Below are positions 25,126 to 33,296 of a DNA stretch of 64,000 nt, piece by piece. Below the pieces are notes generated by a model. It worked only from the letters and a program-made list of their open reading frames with translations. It did no database searches and had not been told where the DNA came from. The stretch spans positions 124,001 to 188,000 of the forward strand of contig NZ_JBLFBO010000003.1 of assembly GCF_047338595.1 (NCBI RefSeq). The letters are read 5' to 3'. A program made the translations under genes and the position numbers. Within the stretch, counting starts at the first letter, position 1, and every line of letters starts with the position of its first letter. This DNA comes from Nitrospira_D sp019636945 (lineage in GTDB: Bacteria; Nitrospirota; Nitrospiria; Nitrospirales; Nitrospiraceae).

Positions 25126-26609
25126 TTCTCCAAGATTTCATTGTCCTGTCACCTATCCTTACCCTTGGAGCATTTGCCCTTGTGACGATGCTGGCCATTG
25201 CCTTTCAGCGACACCATGCCCGCATTGCGACCTTCGCATTTCTCTCATGTCTCTTCACGCTGGCGACATTGCCCTGGGCGGCCTCGGCAGCCCCACGAAC
25301 CGTGACGACCTTGCTGGTCGTGGATCGACACGCGTTGTTATATATGGGACTGATCTTGACGGCCACGATGGTCATCATTGCCTTGTCGTACCGATATTTG
25401 ATTGTCCAGTTTCGTGAGGAGGAGGGGGTAGAGGAGTACTATCTGCTCCTTCTGCTGGCTACCTTCGGGGGATTGGTTCTCACCACGGCGACACACTTCG
25501 TCTCATTTTTCCTTGGGTTCGAACTCCTTGGTCTGTCCCTCTGTAGTTTGATCGGCTACTTGCGCACGCGACGGCATCCGCTCGAAGCCGCGGTGAAATA
25601 TCTGTTGCTGTCCATCACGGCCTCAGCGCTCCTCCTGTTCGGTCTTGCGTTGTTGTACTTCGAAAGCGGCGCCATGACCTTTCAGGGGGTGGGAGCCATC
25701 CTGAAACAGGCGCATTCCGTGTCTGCCCTGTGGCTGGGAGGATTAGTCCTGGTGCTCGTCGGAATCGCCTTGAAGCTCGGACTCGCCCCGTTTCACATGT
25801 GGATTCCCGATGTCTACCAGGGAGCGCCCACGCCCATCACGACCTATATCGCGACCGTCTCCAAGGCCGCGTTGGTGGCGCTGCTCCTACGATTTGCGAC
25901 TGAGGTGGGTGTGTTAGAACTCCCGGCCGTGGCCCATCTGTTCAGCCTGCTGGCCGTGGTGTCCATGGTCACAGGGAATGTCCTTGCGCTCCTGCAACAG
26001 AATGTGAAGCGGCTCCTTGCCTATTCCTCCATCGCTCACTTTGGCTATGTGCTGGTCGCGCTGTTAGCCGGTGGTCCTCCGGCTGCTGAGGCCGTCACCT
26101 TTTATGTGATCGTCTACTGTGCCATGTCGTTGGGTGCCTTTGGTGTGGTAACGGTGTATTCGAGCGAGGGAGGGGATAAGAATCGTGTCGAGGACTATCA
26201 GGGTTTGTTTTGGACGCGACCCTGGCTCGCCGCCATGTTGGCACTCAGTCTCTTGTCGCTGGCCGGGATTCCGGTGACGGCCGGATTCATCGGAAAGTTT
26301 TACGCGATCGCGGCCGGAGTTGACGCCGGCCTCTGGTGGCTGGTCTTGGCGCTAATCGCGAATGGCGTCGTTAGCCTCTACTATTACCTTCGACTGATCG
26401 TGACGTTGTTTGGTGAGGCCACCACATCGGCAACGATTCCTGAAGCACAGACAGTACAGAAGCCAGCGTTCATCAGTTGGACGACCGTCTGCTCACTCGG
26501 TTTCGTTGCATCGATCATCCTCGTACTAGGCGTCTATCCAGAACCGCTGATCGAACTCATCCGACATTCCGTGAATACCCTGCTCATGGTGGCAGTCCAG
26601 AAACCATAA
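25122..26609 (+). CDS. nuoN: NADH-quinone oxidoreductase subunit N
   Basis: A 495-residue antiporter-like subunit, start ATG 25122 overlapping the nuoM stop. Conserved segments: EEYYLLLLLATFGG, FELLGLSLCSLIGYLRTR, KLGLAPFHMWIPDVYQGAPTPI and QNVKRLLAYSSIAHFGYVL. Last gene of the operon; no strong hairpin terminator was found in the first 200 bases after the stop. Confidence 0.95.
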   Translation: MILQDFIVLSPILTLGAFALVTMLAIAFQRHHARIATFAFLSCLFTLATLPWAASAAPRTVTTLLVVDRHALLYMGLILTATMVIIALSYRYLIVQFREEEGVEEYYLLLLLATFGGLVLTTATHFVSFFLGFELLGLSLCSLIGYLRTRRHPLEAAVKYLLLSITASALLLFGLALLYFESGAMTFQGVGAILKQAHSVSALWLGGLVLVLVGIALKLGLAPFHMWIPDVYQGAPTPITTYIATVSKAALVALLLRFATEVGVLELPAVAHLFSLLAVVSMVTGNVLALLQQNVKRLLAYSSIAHFGYVLVALLAGGPPAAEAVTFYVIVYCAMSLGAFGVVTVYSSEGGDKNRVEDYQGLFWTRPWLAAMLALSLLSLAGIPVTAGFIGKFYAIAAGVDAGLWWLVLALIANGVVSLYYYLRLIVTLFGEATTSATIPEAQTVQKPAFISWTTVCSLGFVASIILVLGVYPEPLIELIRHSVNTLLMVAVQKP

Positions 26610-26850
26610 GCCAGTGCTGCCCCAATTGCGGGTGTTGCACTAGCCGAGTAACCGAGTAGAGTTGCACTCATAGCCATCATTTTCCCGTACACATGAAGAG
26701 TAGGATTGTAAGACTTGAACTATATAGGATGCTGTCGTCAGTCATGTTGAGAGCGGACCGGAATGCTGGTATGTAAAGCTCAAAGTCTTCGCCTTATTTT
26801 CATGGAGCCTCGGAGTTTTGCCATAGGATACTTGTAATGGAAAAAGATTG

Positions 26851-27111
26851 GTGAAATACCTGATTTACATAGCGGGGGATGTGTTTCTAGCAATCTGTTG
26901 TGCTCATATGCTTTTAAATCTCGATACGGAAACAGAACGACTATACAAGTTAGAGTACAAAGATAAGCTTCCGGCATCCGAAGAAACGGTAATCAAGGGA
27001 AAAATAAAGGTAGGGCTAAAAATCCTCTACGGGTCAGGTTTGTTGCTCACAGGTATCTTTGCTGCTGTCTATATATGGATTGTTGGCAGAGGCGTCGACA
27101 CATCACCTTAA
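26851..27111 (+). CDS. Small two-helix membrane protein, AT-rich
   Basis: About 86 residues, beginning at GTG 26851 or TTG 26848. Two hydrophobic helices (about residues 3-20 and 61-80) flank a charged loop (LDTETERLYKLEYKDKLP). Base composition and codon choice (many A/T-ending codons, TTA/ATA) are unlike the neighbouring nuo genes, so it may be acquired. No family recognised. A weak start signal makes it moderately supported. Confidence 0.5.
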   Translation: MKYLIYIAGDVFLAICCAHMLLNLDTETERLYKLEYKDKLPASEETVIKGKIKVGLKILYGSGLLLTGIFAAVYIWIVGRGVDTSP

Positions 27112-27240
27112 ATCCGAGAATTAAAACTACATACCTTGCACCTATGAGTTGAGTCCAGATCGCCTTCTTGGTCAATGGGAACCAGCAGATCCTGCAGTTG
27201 GGCGATGATTGCGGATCCTGTGTTGTGCAGAAGGCGATAT

Positions 27241-27597
27241 CTACAGATACAGCAGTTGGTTGACCACTTCATCAGCTGTGAACCGATTGAGGAGTGTCAT
27301 GATGCGGCGGGCGAGTTCGAAGTCCGAGGCGCGACGGTTGGCGACCAAAATACCGGCATGAGATCGCTGTGCCTCGACGGCTTCGGTATGGAGCAGTTCG
27401 AAATCAATACGGTTATGGGTGAGCATGGTTCGCTGGTGCTCCACGGCATACTGCAGTTGTGCGGCATCTGAGTTCCCCAGTTGCTTGGCCTCTCGTGTTG
27501 TGAGCACGTCAAAGCCGTGCGATCGCAATAGTTCCGCAACGAAGACCGATACGTCCTCATCGAAATAGAGGCGAATGAAGAGCGCAGAGTCGTTCAC
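27241..27597 (-). CDS. DUF5615 PIN-like protein, probable toxin
   Basis: A 118-residue protein with the pattern of DUF5615/Mut7-C-like PIN-fold proteins: LYFDEDVSVFVAELLRSHGFDVLTTRE near the N-terminus, MLTHNRIDFELLH in the middle and an acidic helix later. PIN-like proteins of this family pair with DUF433 proteins as putative toxin-antitoxin systems, the PIN partner being a predicted RNase. Its ATG overlaps the upstream DUF433 stop by four bases, so they are translationally coupled. Activity is inferred from family and context. Confidence 0.85.
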   Translation of the reverse strand: MNDSALFIRLYFDEDVSVFVAELLRSHGFDVLTTREAKQLGNSDAAQLQYAVEHQRTMLTHNRIDFELLHTEAVEAQRSHAGILVANRRASDFELARRIMTLLNRFTADEVVNQLLYL

Positions 27598-27869
27598 CGG
27601 AGGCGGGGATGGATCTGGTCGTCGGAGACGCGTTGACGCGCAATATCTTCGTCAATAGTGCTGCGTTGGTCTTGGTAATAGCTCAATGCATCGAATACCT
27701 GCGCGAGGGTCAGATGGGGGAGGCGGACAAGAATCTCTTCGGGTGCGACGCCAAACTTCCACAACTCCGCAATGGCTCGCACTGGTGTGCGAGTCCCTAC
27801 CACAATGGGCGTGCCGTGGAGAATGTCGTCAGAGGAGACTATATAGGGATGGCCCGTCGCAGTGGTCAT
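27594..27869 (-). CDS. DUF433 protein, probable antitoxin
   Basis: A 91-residue protein with the DUF433 signature (ILHGTPIVVGTRTPVRAIAELWKFGVAPEEILVRLPHLTLAQVFDALSYY), a winged-helix-like DNA-binding fold. It is the first gene of a two-gene unit with the DUF5615 PIN-like partner and would act as antitoxin and autoregulator. ATGA overlap with the downstream gene. Confidence 0.88.
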   Translation of the reverse strand: MTTATGHPYIVSSDDILHGTPIVVGTRTPVRAIAELWKFGVAPEEILVRLPHLTLAQVFDALSYYQDQRSTIDEDIARQRVSDDQIHPRLR

Positions 27870-27920
27870 GATGCAAGCCTACTAGAGGGCTGGTGGGAAG
27901 TCAATTTGCTCGGATCGGAC

Positions 27921-28058
27921 AACATGCAGTGCGCCCATGATCCGGCGGGAAATCTCAACCAGTTCACCGACCGTAAGAACCACCCGACGACGTTCAAGTA
28001 CGACGTGCTCGATCACGGGACGAAGGCGATCTATTTCAATGCAACGACCACGTTGGCT
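27921..28058 (+). pseudogene. RHS/YD-repeat fragment
   Basis: On the plus strand the frame encodes HDPAGNLNQFTDRKN followed by TFKYDVLDHGTKAIYFN, which matches the RHS/YD-repeat consensus (YDPAGNLTxFTDRxG...TTFxYDALxR.TxAxY). Only about one and a half repeats survive, with no start and no flanking RHS sequence; the Tyr of the first YD is already changed to His. It abuts a second broken fragment at 28060. A remnant of a large RHS-family gene. Confidence 0.7.
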
Positions 28059-28059
28059 G

Positions 28060-28242
28060 TTAATTCATCGGAATGATCGTCGCGGAAACTTCGTTCGGCA
28101 GTAACAGGGTCGCCACCGCGCGATTCTGTTCATCCGGTTGAATCAAGGCGAATAATGGCACTGGCTGAGGGACTTCTCCCGACGGCATCGATAGCATCGC
28201 TGGGAAGTCGATCAAGGGCGAGAGCGTCGTCTGGCTCGCGAT
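28060..28242 (-). pseudogene. Duplicated 3' end of the gene at 29018-29704
   Basis: Bases 28062-28242 align with 29020-29200 at a constant offset of 958. The minus-strand translation ends with the same ~58 residues as the intact protein (IASQTTLSPLIDFPAMLSMP and following, to SATIIPMN). Upstream of residue IAS the similarity stops abruptly and the reading frame continues only into unrelated sequence (28243-28320). This is a truncated copy with no N-terminal part and no credible start. Confidence 0.8.
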
Positions 28243-28297
28243 GCACAAGAGATAATCTAAGGGGATTAGAGCGTTGGTTTCTCTCTGAAGCTTGAGG

Positions 28298-28516
28298 CTA
28301 GGCCGAAATGGTCTGCACAACCAGTGGCAGTTTGCTGAGTGTGAGCTGTTTCAGCTCGACCTTTTGGCTCGCGTTGTCGATGTCGATCCCCACAAGATGT
28401 CCCGCGGCATCGTAATCGAGAACGACACCTTCAGTGATCTCTCGACTTTCGGCGCTCGGTTGCTCTGAAAGATCGATATACAGTGAATCGGTATCAGGAT
28501 AATAATTGAGCTTCAT
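28298..28516 (-). CDS. DUF2283 protein
   Basis: A 72-residue protein with the DUF2283 pattern (YYPDTDSLYIDLSEQPSAESREI, GVVLDYDAAGHLVGIDIDNAS). Such proteins commonly accompany DUF4258-type partners in small two-gene modules and are regarded as possible antitoxins. Its ATG overlaps the stop of the upstream gene by four bases. Confidence 0.88.
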   Translation of the reverse strand: MKLNYYPDTDSLYIDLSEQPSAESREITEGVVLDYDAAGHLVGIDIDNASQKVELKQLTLSKLPLVVQTISA

Positions 28517-28755
28517 GGCTTGAACCCTCTGTCTGGAAAAGCGTTGTGTATTGTGGTCTTATTTTCGAGGGTGATCACCCTCAATATCCTTCCCTCAAGC
28601 TCCTCAATCCTACCCCAGAATCGGTAACGGTTTCCCTCTTGAGGCTCGCTTCGTAGCGCGTTCTCAAGAACTCTCATGCACCACTCCTTCTTCAGGTACG
28701 GACGCTTTCGCAGCACTTCATTCTCGAAATACTCGGTAAACTTGTACCGCGTCAT
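28513..28755 (-). CDS. DUF4258-like protein, possible toxin of a two-gene module
   Basis: About 80 residues from ATG 28755 (TTG 28758 is the alternative). The sequence (YFENEVLRKRPYLKKEWCMRVLENA, YRFWGRIEELEGRILRVITLENKTTIHNAFPDRGF) resembles DUF4258 proteins, a small BECR/RelE-like fold family usually found next to DUF2283. Together with the overlapping downstream gene it forms a probable toxin-antitoxin-like pair. Function is inferred from family and context only. Confidence 0.75.
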   Translation of the reverse strand: MTRYKFTEYFENEVLRKRPYLKKEWCMRVLENALRSEPQEGNRYRFWGRIEELEGRILRVITLENKTTIHNAFPDRGFKP

Positions 28756-28804
28756 CAATCATACAATAGCGCTTTCACTCGGGAATGGCCAGCCTTTGGC
28801 CTAA

Positions 28805-28827
28805 CGCCTCCCTGCTAGAGGGAGGCG
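28805..28827. terminator. Perfect hairpin in the spacer upstream of the DUF4258 gene
   Basis: A 9-bp perfect stem (CGCCTCCCT at 28805-28813, AGGGAGGCG at 28819-28827) with a 5-base loop. An outer partial complement (GGCCTAA at 28797 versus TTTAGGCC at about 28844) extends it. No strong U-tract follows. It may be a terminator or an insertion-related palindrome. The rest of 28756-29017 shows nothing else I can support. Confidence 0.5.
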
Positions 28828-29017
28828 TCGTTTGGACGAGGGTTTAGGCCTCTCTCGCGACTGAGCATAGAAATGAGGATAGGCAGGTTTCCCAGATGGG
28901 CGAAGATCTATGCAACATCCATTGCGCGGCGGCTCTGAGCACACGAGGATGAGCTGCACGGTTTGACAACCGTGGTTTCTAGCTTAGGAGCGTGAACTGA
29001 AAAGAGCCTAAGGCGGC

Positions 29018-29704
29018 TCAATTCATCGGAATGATCGTGGCCGAGACTTCGTTCGGCAGTAACAAGGTGGCTACGGCACGATTCTGTTCGTCCGGTTGAA
29101 TCAACGCAAACAGCGGTACTGGCTGTGGCACCTCGCCTGGCGGCATCGAAAGCATCGCAGGGAAGTCGATCAACGGCGACAGTGTCGTCTGGCTCGCGAT
29201 ACGGAGTCGAAAGGCCATCAAGACATCACGCAACCGTTGAGCTTTCTCTTCATCAGAGATTGACTCACTGGGTGCAATTCCAATTTCCCAGAGCGGCTTC
29301 GTCACCGTGACGGGAAACGTGAGTCCGAGTTTTTGCGCGTCTGTCGACACATCAATTAAAAACCCAGCTTGAATTGCTTGCTGGCGATTGGCAATCAGCT
29401 GCTTGGCCGGTACATCGGTGAGTGGTTCAAGTTGATTTTCGGATGTTACCGGCTGTTCAGGCTTCGGCTCCTCTACCGTCGGAACCGTCGCCGGAGACTC
29501 CGCTTGAACTTGATTGCTTGGGCTGTTTTCATCCCGTCCGATAATAGGTTCATCCGGAAGAGAAGGAAGCGCGTGGATGAGTCCTTCGTAGACTCGCTTG
29601 GCTGCTTCAGACCAAGTGGGATTCAATGGGCGGCCGGCAAACGCTGCGTCTGCAGCCTTTCGCTCATCATGGGTCAGGATTCGTGGGGTGCGTGTTGTAT
29701 CCAT
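29018..29704 (-). CDS. Hypothetical protein with conserved C-terminal segment
   Basis: About 228 residues from ATG 29704; a GTG at 29734 would add ten. The N-terminus (ILTHDERKAADAAFAGRPLNPTWSEAAKRVYEGL) is helical. The middle (about 70-120) is Pro/Glu/Gln-rich and probably disordered, and the rest forms an alpha/beta domain. No signal peptide. I do not recognise a characterised family. The last ~58 codons are duplicated 958 bp away, showing local recombination at this site. Confidence 0.7.
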   Translation of the reverse strand: MDTTRTPRILTHDERKAADAAFAGRPLNPTWSEAAKRVYEGLIHALPSLPDEPIIGRDENSPSNQVQAESPATVPTVEEPKPEQPVTSENQLEPLTDVPAKQLIANRQQAIQAGFLIDVSTDAQKLGLTFPVTVTKPLWEIGIAPSESISDEEKAQRLRDVLMAFRLRIASQTTLSPLIDFPAMLSMPPGEVPQPVPLFALIQPDEQNRAVATLLLPNEVSATIIPMN

Positions 29705-30003
29705 GGTAGGGGAGATAATCCTGGACACCCGCAAGTCAAGGGGCGACTAGGGTGGGCAGTGGACTTTCGTGGGAAAAACATAATGACTCCAAGCAGATAG
29801 GTCAGGGAGGCAGCGCTGGTGTCCTTGCAGATCGATCAGCCCTGATTCCAAAATAAGTGCTGCCAATGGCCCACCAATGAGAACAATCGAGAGGTTGCTA
29901 GCCCCATTTCCCTGAGTGAACGTAACGAGATGGACCAACCAGACAAACCGTTTCGTTCTTTGTGAGGGTGAAGGGCTCAAAACCCCCGTGCTATAGTCCC
30001 GCC
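29705..30003. other. Intergenic spacer, nothing recognised
   Basis: About 300 bases between divergent genes. It should hold both promoters. I see no repeat, RNA or ORF that I can support. Confidence 0.4.
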
Positions 30004-30642
30004 ATGGCGCGAATTGATTACTATCGGATCCTGGGCGTTTCCCGAGAAGCTTCGGACGAGGACATCAAGAAGGCCTATCGGAAGCTAGTGTTCGAACACC
30101 ATCCCGATAGGAATCCTGAGAAGGCCGATGCTGAAGAGCGCATCCGGGAAATCAACGTTGCCTACGAGGTAGTCGGTGATGCGGAGAAACGGCGAACCTA
30201 CGATCGATTATCCTGGGGGAATGAGCCGCGTACCGAAGCCGTTGATCCGGGCATTATTCTTCAGGACCTAGAACTTAAACTATTTGATGAAGGTCGAAAG
30301 GAGTTCTTCTCGATCTTCATGAAAGATGTCCCACGAGTGAAGGCGGAGCTTGCGATGGTCCGAGAACGTACGGTGGCTGAGCAGGGCTACGACTCATTTC
30401 TGGAGCCGGTCGTGCATTCACGGGCATCCGAAATCATGGATGAGGTTGTGACGGACGACATGAAGCAGCGGAGCCAACGGCTCATCGACGTGGCCGCCGA
30501 AATGCTGATGTCTCAAGGAGTTGCCAAACGCAGCGATGACCGGGGGATTCGCTCACTTCGCTCTCGACTGGAGGAGAGTTTTCGCAAGGGTCGGATCCAC
30601 GGCTATGCGTCGGCATTGGAACTATTCTACGAGAGACGGTAA
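30004..30642 (+). CDS. J-domain (DnaJ-like) protein
   Basis: A 212-residue protein with an N-terminal J domain (about residues 4-67): YYRILGVSREASDEDIKKAYRKL, the HPD tripeptide in HHPDRNPEKA, and a helix IV ending RTYDRL. There is no Gly/Phe region or zinc-finger domain, so it is a short J protein rather than DnaJ itself. The remaining helical part (about 80-212) is not recognised. It would stimulate an Hsp70 ATPase for specific clients. Start ATG 30004. Confidence 0.88.
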   Translation: MARIDYYRILGVSREASDEDIKKAYRKLVFEHHPDRNPEKADAEERIREINVAYEVVGDAEKRRTYDRLSWGNEPRTEAVDPGIILQDLELKLFDEGRKEFFSIFMKDVPRVKAELAMVRERTVAEQGYDSFLEPVVHSRASEIMDEVVTDDMKQRSQRLIDVAAEMLMSQGVAKRSDDRGIRSLRSRLEESFRKGRIHGYASALELFYERR

Positions 30643-30687
30643 GGGGTGAGGTGAATAGTGGAAAGTAAGAAGAGGTAGAGAGTGAAA

Positions 30688-30770
30688 CGTGAGAGGTGAA
30701 AAGTAAAATGTGAAAGGAAGTACGGGGAGAAGAGGCGAAATATTTTTCGTTTAACATTTCACCTTTCACG
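30688..30770. repeat. Imperfect palindromic spacer between convergent genes
   Basis: The left arm 30688-30710 (CGTGAGAGGTGAAAAGTAAA...) and right arm 30748-30770 (CGTTTAACATTTCACCTTTC...) are complementary at most positions. The surrounding sequence reiterates GTGAAA/GGTGAA words. The right arm covers the last codons of the amidohydrolase gene. It may serve as a bidirectional terminator. Confidence 0.7.
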
Positions 30771-31973
30771 CTTTTGCAACGGTCCCGCCACAAACTTGCC
30801 GGCTTTCATGACCCCCACAATCTTGTCCCGGTCTCGAAGGATCTCGATTCTTCGAAGTGGATTTCCGTTCACGATCACAAGATCGGCTTCCATTCCCCGC
30901 TTCAGAGTCCCGACTGAGTCTTGAATTCCGATTAAGCGCGCTGCCGTGGCTGTTGAGGCGAGAATTGCGTCCATAGGGGACATGCCCAGGGCGACCATCC
31001 GCTCCAGTTCCTGTGCATTCTCTCCATGGAAATTAAACGGCGTCCCCGCATCAGTGCCCATCGCAATGAACAGACCGCTCTCATAGGCCTGTTTGAAGGA
31101 CGCTTTGTGCCGCTTCGTCATCGCTTTGGCTTTTGCCAACGCGCTTTCAGGAATGCCGCATCCAGGTCGGCAAGCTGCTGTTGTGGCCAAAGCTGAAAGG
31201 GTAGGGACCATGTAGACGCCATGGCGTTTCATCAGCGACCCTGATTCCTCATCCAATAACGTGGCGTGCTCAATCGAGCGCGCACCAGCTTCAATCGCAC
31301 GCTTCATTCCTGAGGCCCCGTGGGCATGGGCGGCTACTGGTTTCCCGGCCTGACGCGCGGCATCCACGGCGGCAGCGAGTTCTTCTGCTGTCATTTGTGC
31401 ATCGTCCGGCGAAGTGCCTGGGGTGAGCACGCCTCCTGAGGCAATGACTTTAATCACTCCTGCACCAGCGGATATCTGTTGATCGACAACCTTTCTGACC
31501 TGGTCAACCCCCTCGACCTCCTGCCCGATGAACCGCGCATGGCCCCCGATCATACAGATGGCAAGCCCTGCTCCAACAATCCGTGGCCCGGGAAGGAGGC
31601 TGGAGTCGATGGCCTGTTTGAGAGAAAAGATTGAATGGTCACGAGACCCCACGTCGCGGACAGTCGTAAATCCAGCCTCAATCGTTGCCTGAGCATGTCT
31701 GGCCGATTTGAGAAGGGTATAGGAGGGTTGTTCAGACTCCAGAGCGCTGACGACATCCGCTTCTCCTCCTAAACAGAGATGGACATGGCAATCGATGAGT
31801 CCCGGGATCACGGTCAGGCCACGGCCGTTGATGCGGATCGCGCCTTTCGGGATGCTCACATCGTTGTGTGGACCGACTGCGACAATCTTCGTGCCGCGCA
31901 CGAGGAGCGTCATGTGGTCTCGTACCGCACCTGTCCCATCGATGAGGCGAATCTGATGAATGGCAATTGTCAC
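30759..31973 (-). CDS. Amidohydrolase family protein (imidazolonepropionase-like)
   Basis: A 404-residue metal-dependent hydrolase of the amidohydrolase superfamily. Metal-site motifs are in order: GLIDCHVHL (about 60), IKVIASGG with the bridging Lys (about 175), AAHAHG (about 217), SIEHATLL (about 237) and GTDAGTP (about 307). The closest familiar subgroup acts on cyclic imides or dipeptides (imidazolonepropionase/prolidase-like); substrate unknown. It starts three bases after the stop of the aminotransferase gene, so the two form an operon. The C-terminal codons lie in a palindromic spacer. Confidence 0.85.
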   Translation of the reverse strand: MTIAIHQIRLIDGTGAVRDHMTLLVRGTKIVAVGPHNDVSIPKGAIRINGRGLTVIPGLIDCHVHLCLGGEADVVSALESEQPSYTLLKSARHAQATIEAGFTTVRDVGSRDHSIFSLKQAIDSSLLPGPRIVGAGLAICMIGGHARFIGQEVEGVDQVRKVVDQQISAGAGVIKVIASGGVLTPGTSPDDAQMTAEELAAAVDAARQAGKPVAAHAHGASGMKRAIEAGARSIEHATLLDEESGSLMKRHGVYMVPTLSALATTAACRPGCGIPESALAKAKAMTKRHKASFKQAYESGLFIAMGTDAGTPFNFHGENAQELERMVALGMSPMDAILASTATAARLIGIQDSVGTLKRGMEADLVIVNGNPLRRIEILRDRDKIVGVMKAGKFVAGPLQKRER

Positions 31974-31976
31974 GAT

Positions 31977-33155
31977 CTACCGTCCCACGCTATAGGTATG
32001 AGCCGCTGCCTGGAGACCTGCACCGGGAGTGGATACCCACCCACTTCGAATCCCGATTTCTTCAAGCGCATTTAAGAGAGTCAGCACGTTCGCTTCTGTC
32101 GAGGATTCTCCCATCAGTCCGATTCTCCACACTTTTCCCTTTAAGGGGCCCAGCCCGCCACCGATCTCGATACCGAATCGTCTCAGCAACTCTGCCCGAA
32201 CCGCTGCCTCATCGATGTGAGTCGGCACGGTGACACAGACTAATGTTGGAAGTTGTCGATCAGGAGGCGGCAGCGGACTGAAGCCGAGTGCCGTCAGCCC
32301 TGCGACCAGTGCGCGGCTATTCAATTGGTGGCGAACAAACCTAGCCGGAAGACCTTCTTCTTCAACAAGACGTAACGCCTCCCGTAGGGCATAGATCATC
32401 GAGATCGGTGCCGTATGATGATAGGTACGACTCTGCTCTGCCCAGTAGTCAGCGATGAGAGACAAATCAAAATACCAGCTATGACAGGGAGAACGGCGAG
32501 TCTTCACAACCGAAAGGGCCCGATTACTGAGGGTTAATGGAGCCAGCCCCGGTGGACAGCTGAGACATTTCTGCGTGGCACTGTAGCAGACGTCGATCCC
32601 CCATCGATCGACTTCAACCGGCATTCCCCCAAGCGATGTGACGGCGTCCACGATCAATAACGTATTGTGCTGGCGACACATGGCGCCGATCGGTTCAATC
32701 GGCTGCGAGGCCCCCGTGGAGGTTTCAGCCTGGACAAGCACGACTGCTTTCACTGGACTGGATTGTTGGAGCAACGCCGCAACTGAGTCCGGTTCAATCA
32801 CCTGCCCCCAGAGCACGTCCACGCGAATGGCTTTTCCCCCGCAGCGTTCAATGACCGTGGCGAGTCGAGTCCCGAAGACCCCATTGATCCCCACAATGAC
32901 TCGGTCGCCTGGTTCAATGACGTTGACGATTGCGGCTTCCATCCCGGCCGATCCAGTTCCCGAGACGGCAATGGTGAAGGGGTTTACGGTTGCAAATACT
33001 CGACGGAGGAGCGTTTGGATATCATTCATCACGCCCAAGAACATTGGGTCAAGATGTCCGATGAGCGGGGTCGACATCGCTCGCAGCACCCGAGGGTGTA
33101 CGGCGCTGGGACCAGGCCCCAACAGCAGTCTGCGTGGGGCAAGGAAGTCTTCCAT
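31977..33155 (-). CDS. Class V aminotransferase, alanine-glyoxylate / serine-glyoxylate type
   Basis: About 392 residues. The start ATG 33155 is chosen because AGGAGG lies eight bases upstream; an in-frame extension to 33236 is unlikely. It opens with LLLGPGPSAVHPRVL, as in alanine-glyoxylate aminotransferases, has the SGTGSAGMEAA PLP-phosphate loop, DAVTSLGG and the Schiff-base Lys in SATQKCLSCPPG. It would transfer an amino group between an amino acid and glyoxylate or pyruvate using PLP. Operon with the downstream amidohydrolase. Confidence 0.9.
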   Translation of the reverse strand: MEDFLAPRRLLLGPGPSAVHPRVLRAMSTPLIGHLDPMFLGVMNDIQTLLRRVFATVNPFTIAVSGTGSAGMEAAIVNVIEPGDRVIVGINGVFGTRLATVIERCGGKAIRVDVLWGQVIEPDSVAALLQQSSPVKAVVLVQAETSTGASQPIEPIGAMCRQHNTLLIVDAVTSLGGMPVEVDRWGIDVCYSATQKCLSCPPGLAPLTLSNRALSVVKTRRSPCHSWYFDLSLIADYWAEQSRTYHHTAPISMIYALREALRLVEEEGLPARFVRHQLNSRALVAGLTALGFSPLPPPDRQLPTLVCVTVPTHIDEAAVRAELLRRFGIEIGGGLGPLKGKVWRIGLMGESSTEANVLTLLNALEEIGIRSGWVSTPGAGLQAAAHTYSVGR

Positions 33156-33296
33156 AGCCAAAGCCTCCTGAATTGTCGCGCGGTTAGTATAGCCAACTTG
33201 AGAAGGCATAGCTATGCGAGAAACTCTTGCAGACATGGTTCCTAGTTAGTTTGAGGGGATTTGGGGTGCGAGGAGGCCGTGGTATAGTCGGGCGCC

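Noticed and set aside
27609..28076. 155-codon plus-strand ORF covering the TA pair and the RHS fragment
   Set aside because: Its first part is antisense to the DUF433 gene; only the last ~45 codons resemble a real family, so it was recorded as a pseudogene fragment.
14427..30770. Palindromic spacers as a CRISPR array or tRNA-like structures
   Set aside because: No regular repeat-spacer spacing and no cloverleaf or CCA features; the repeats are single imperfect palindromes.
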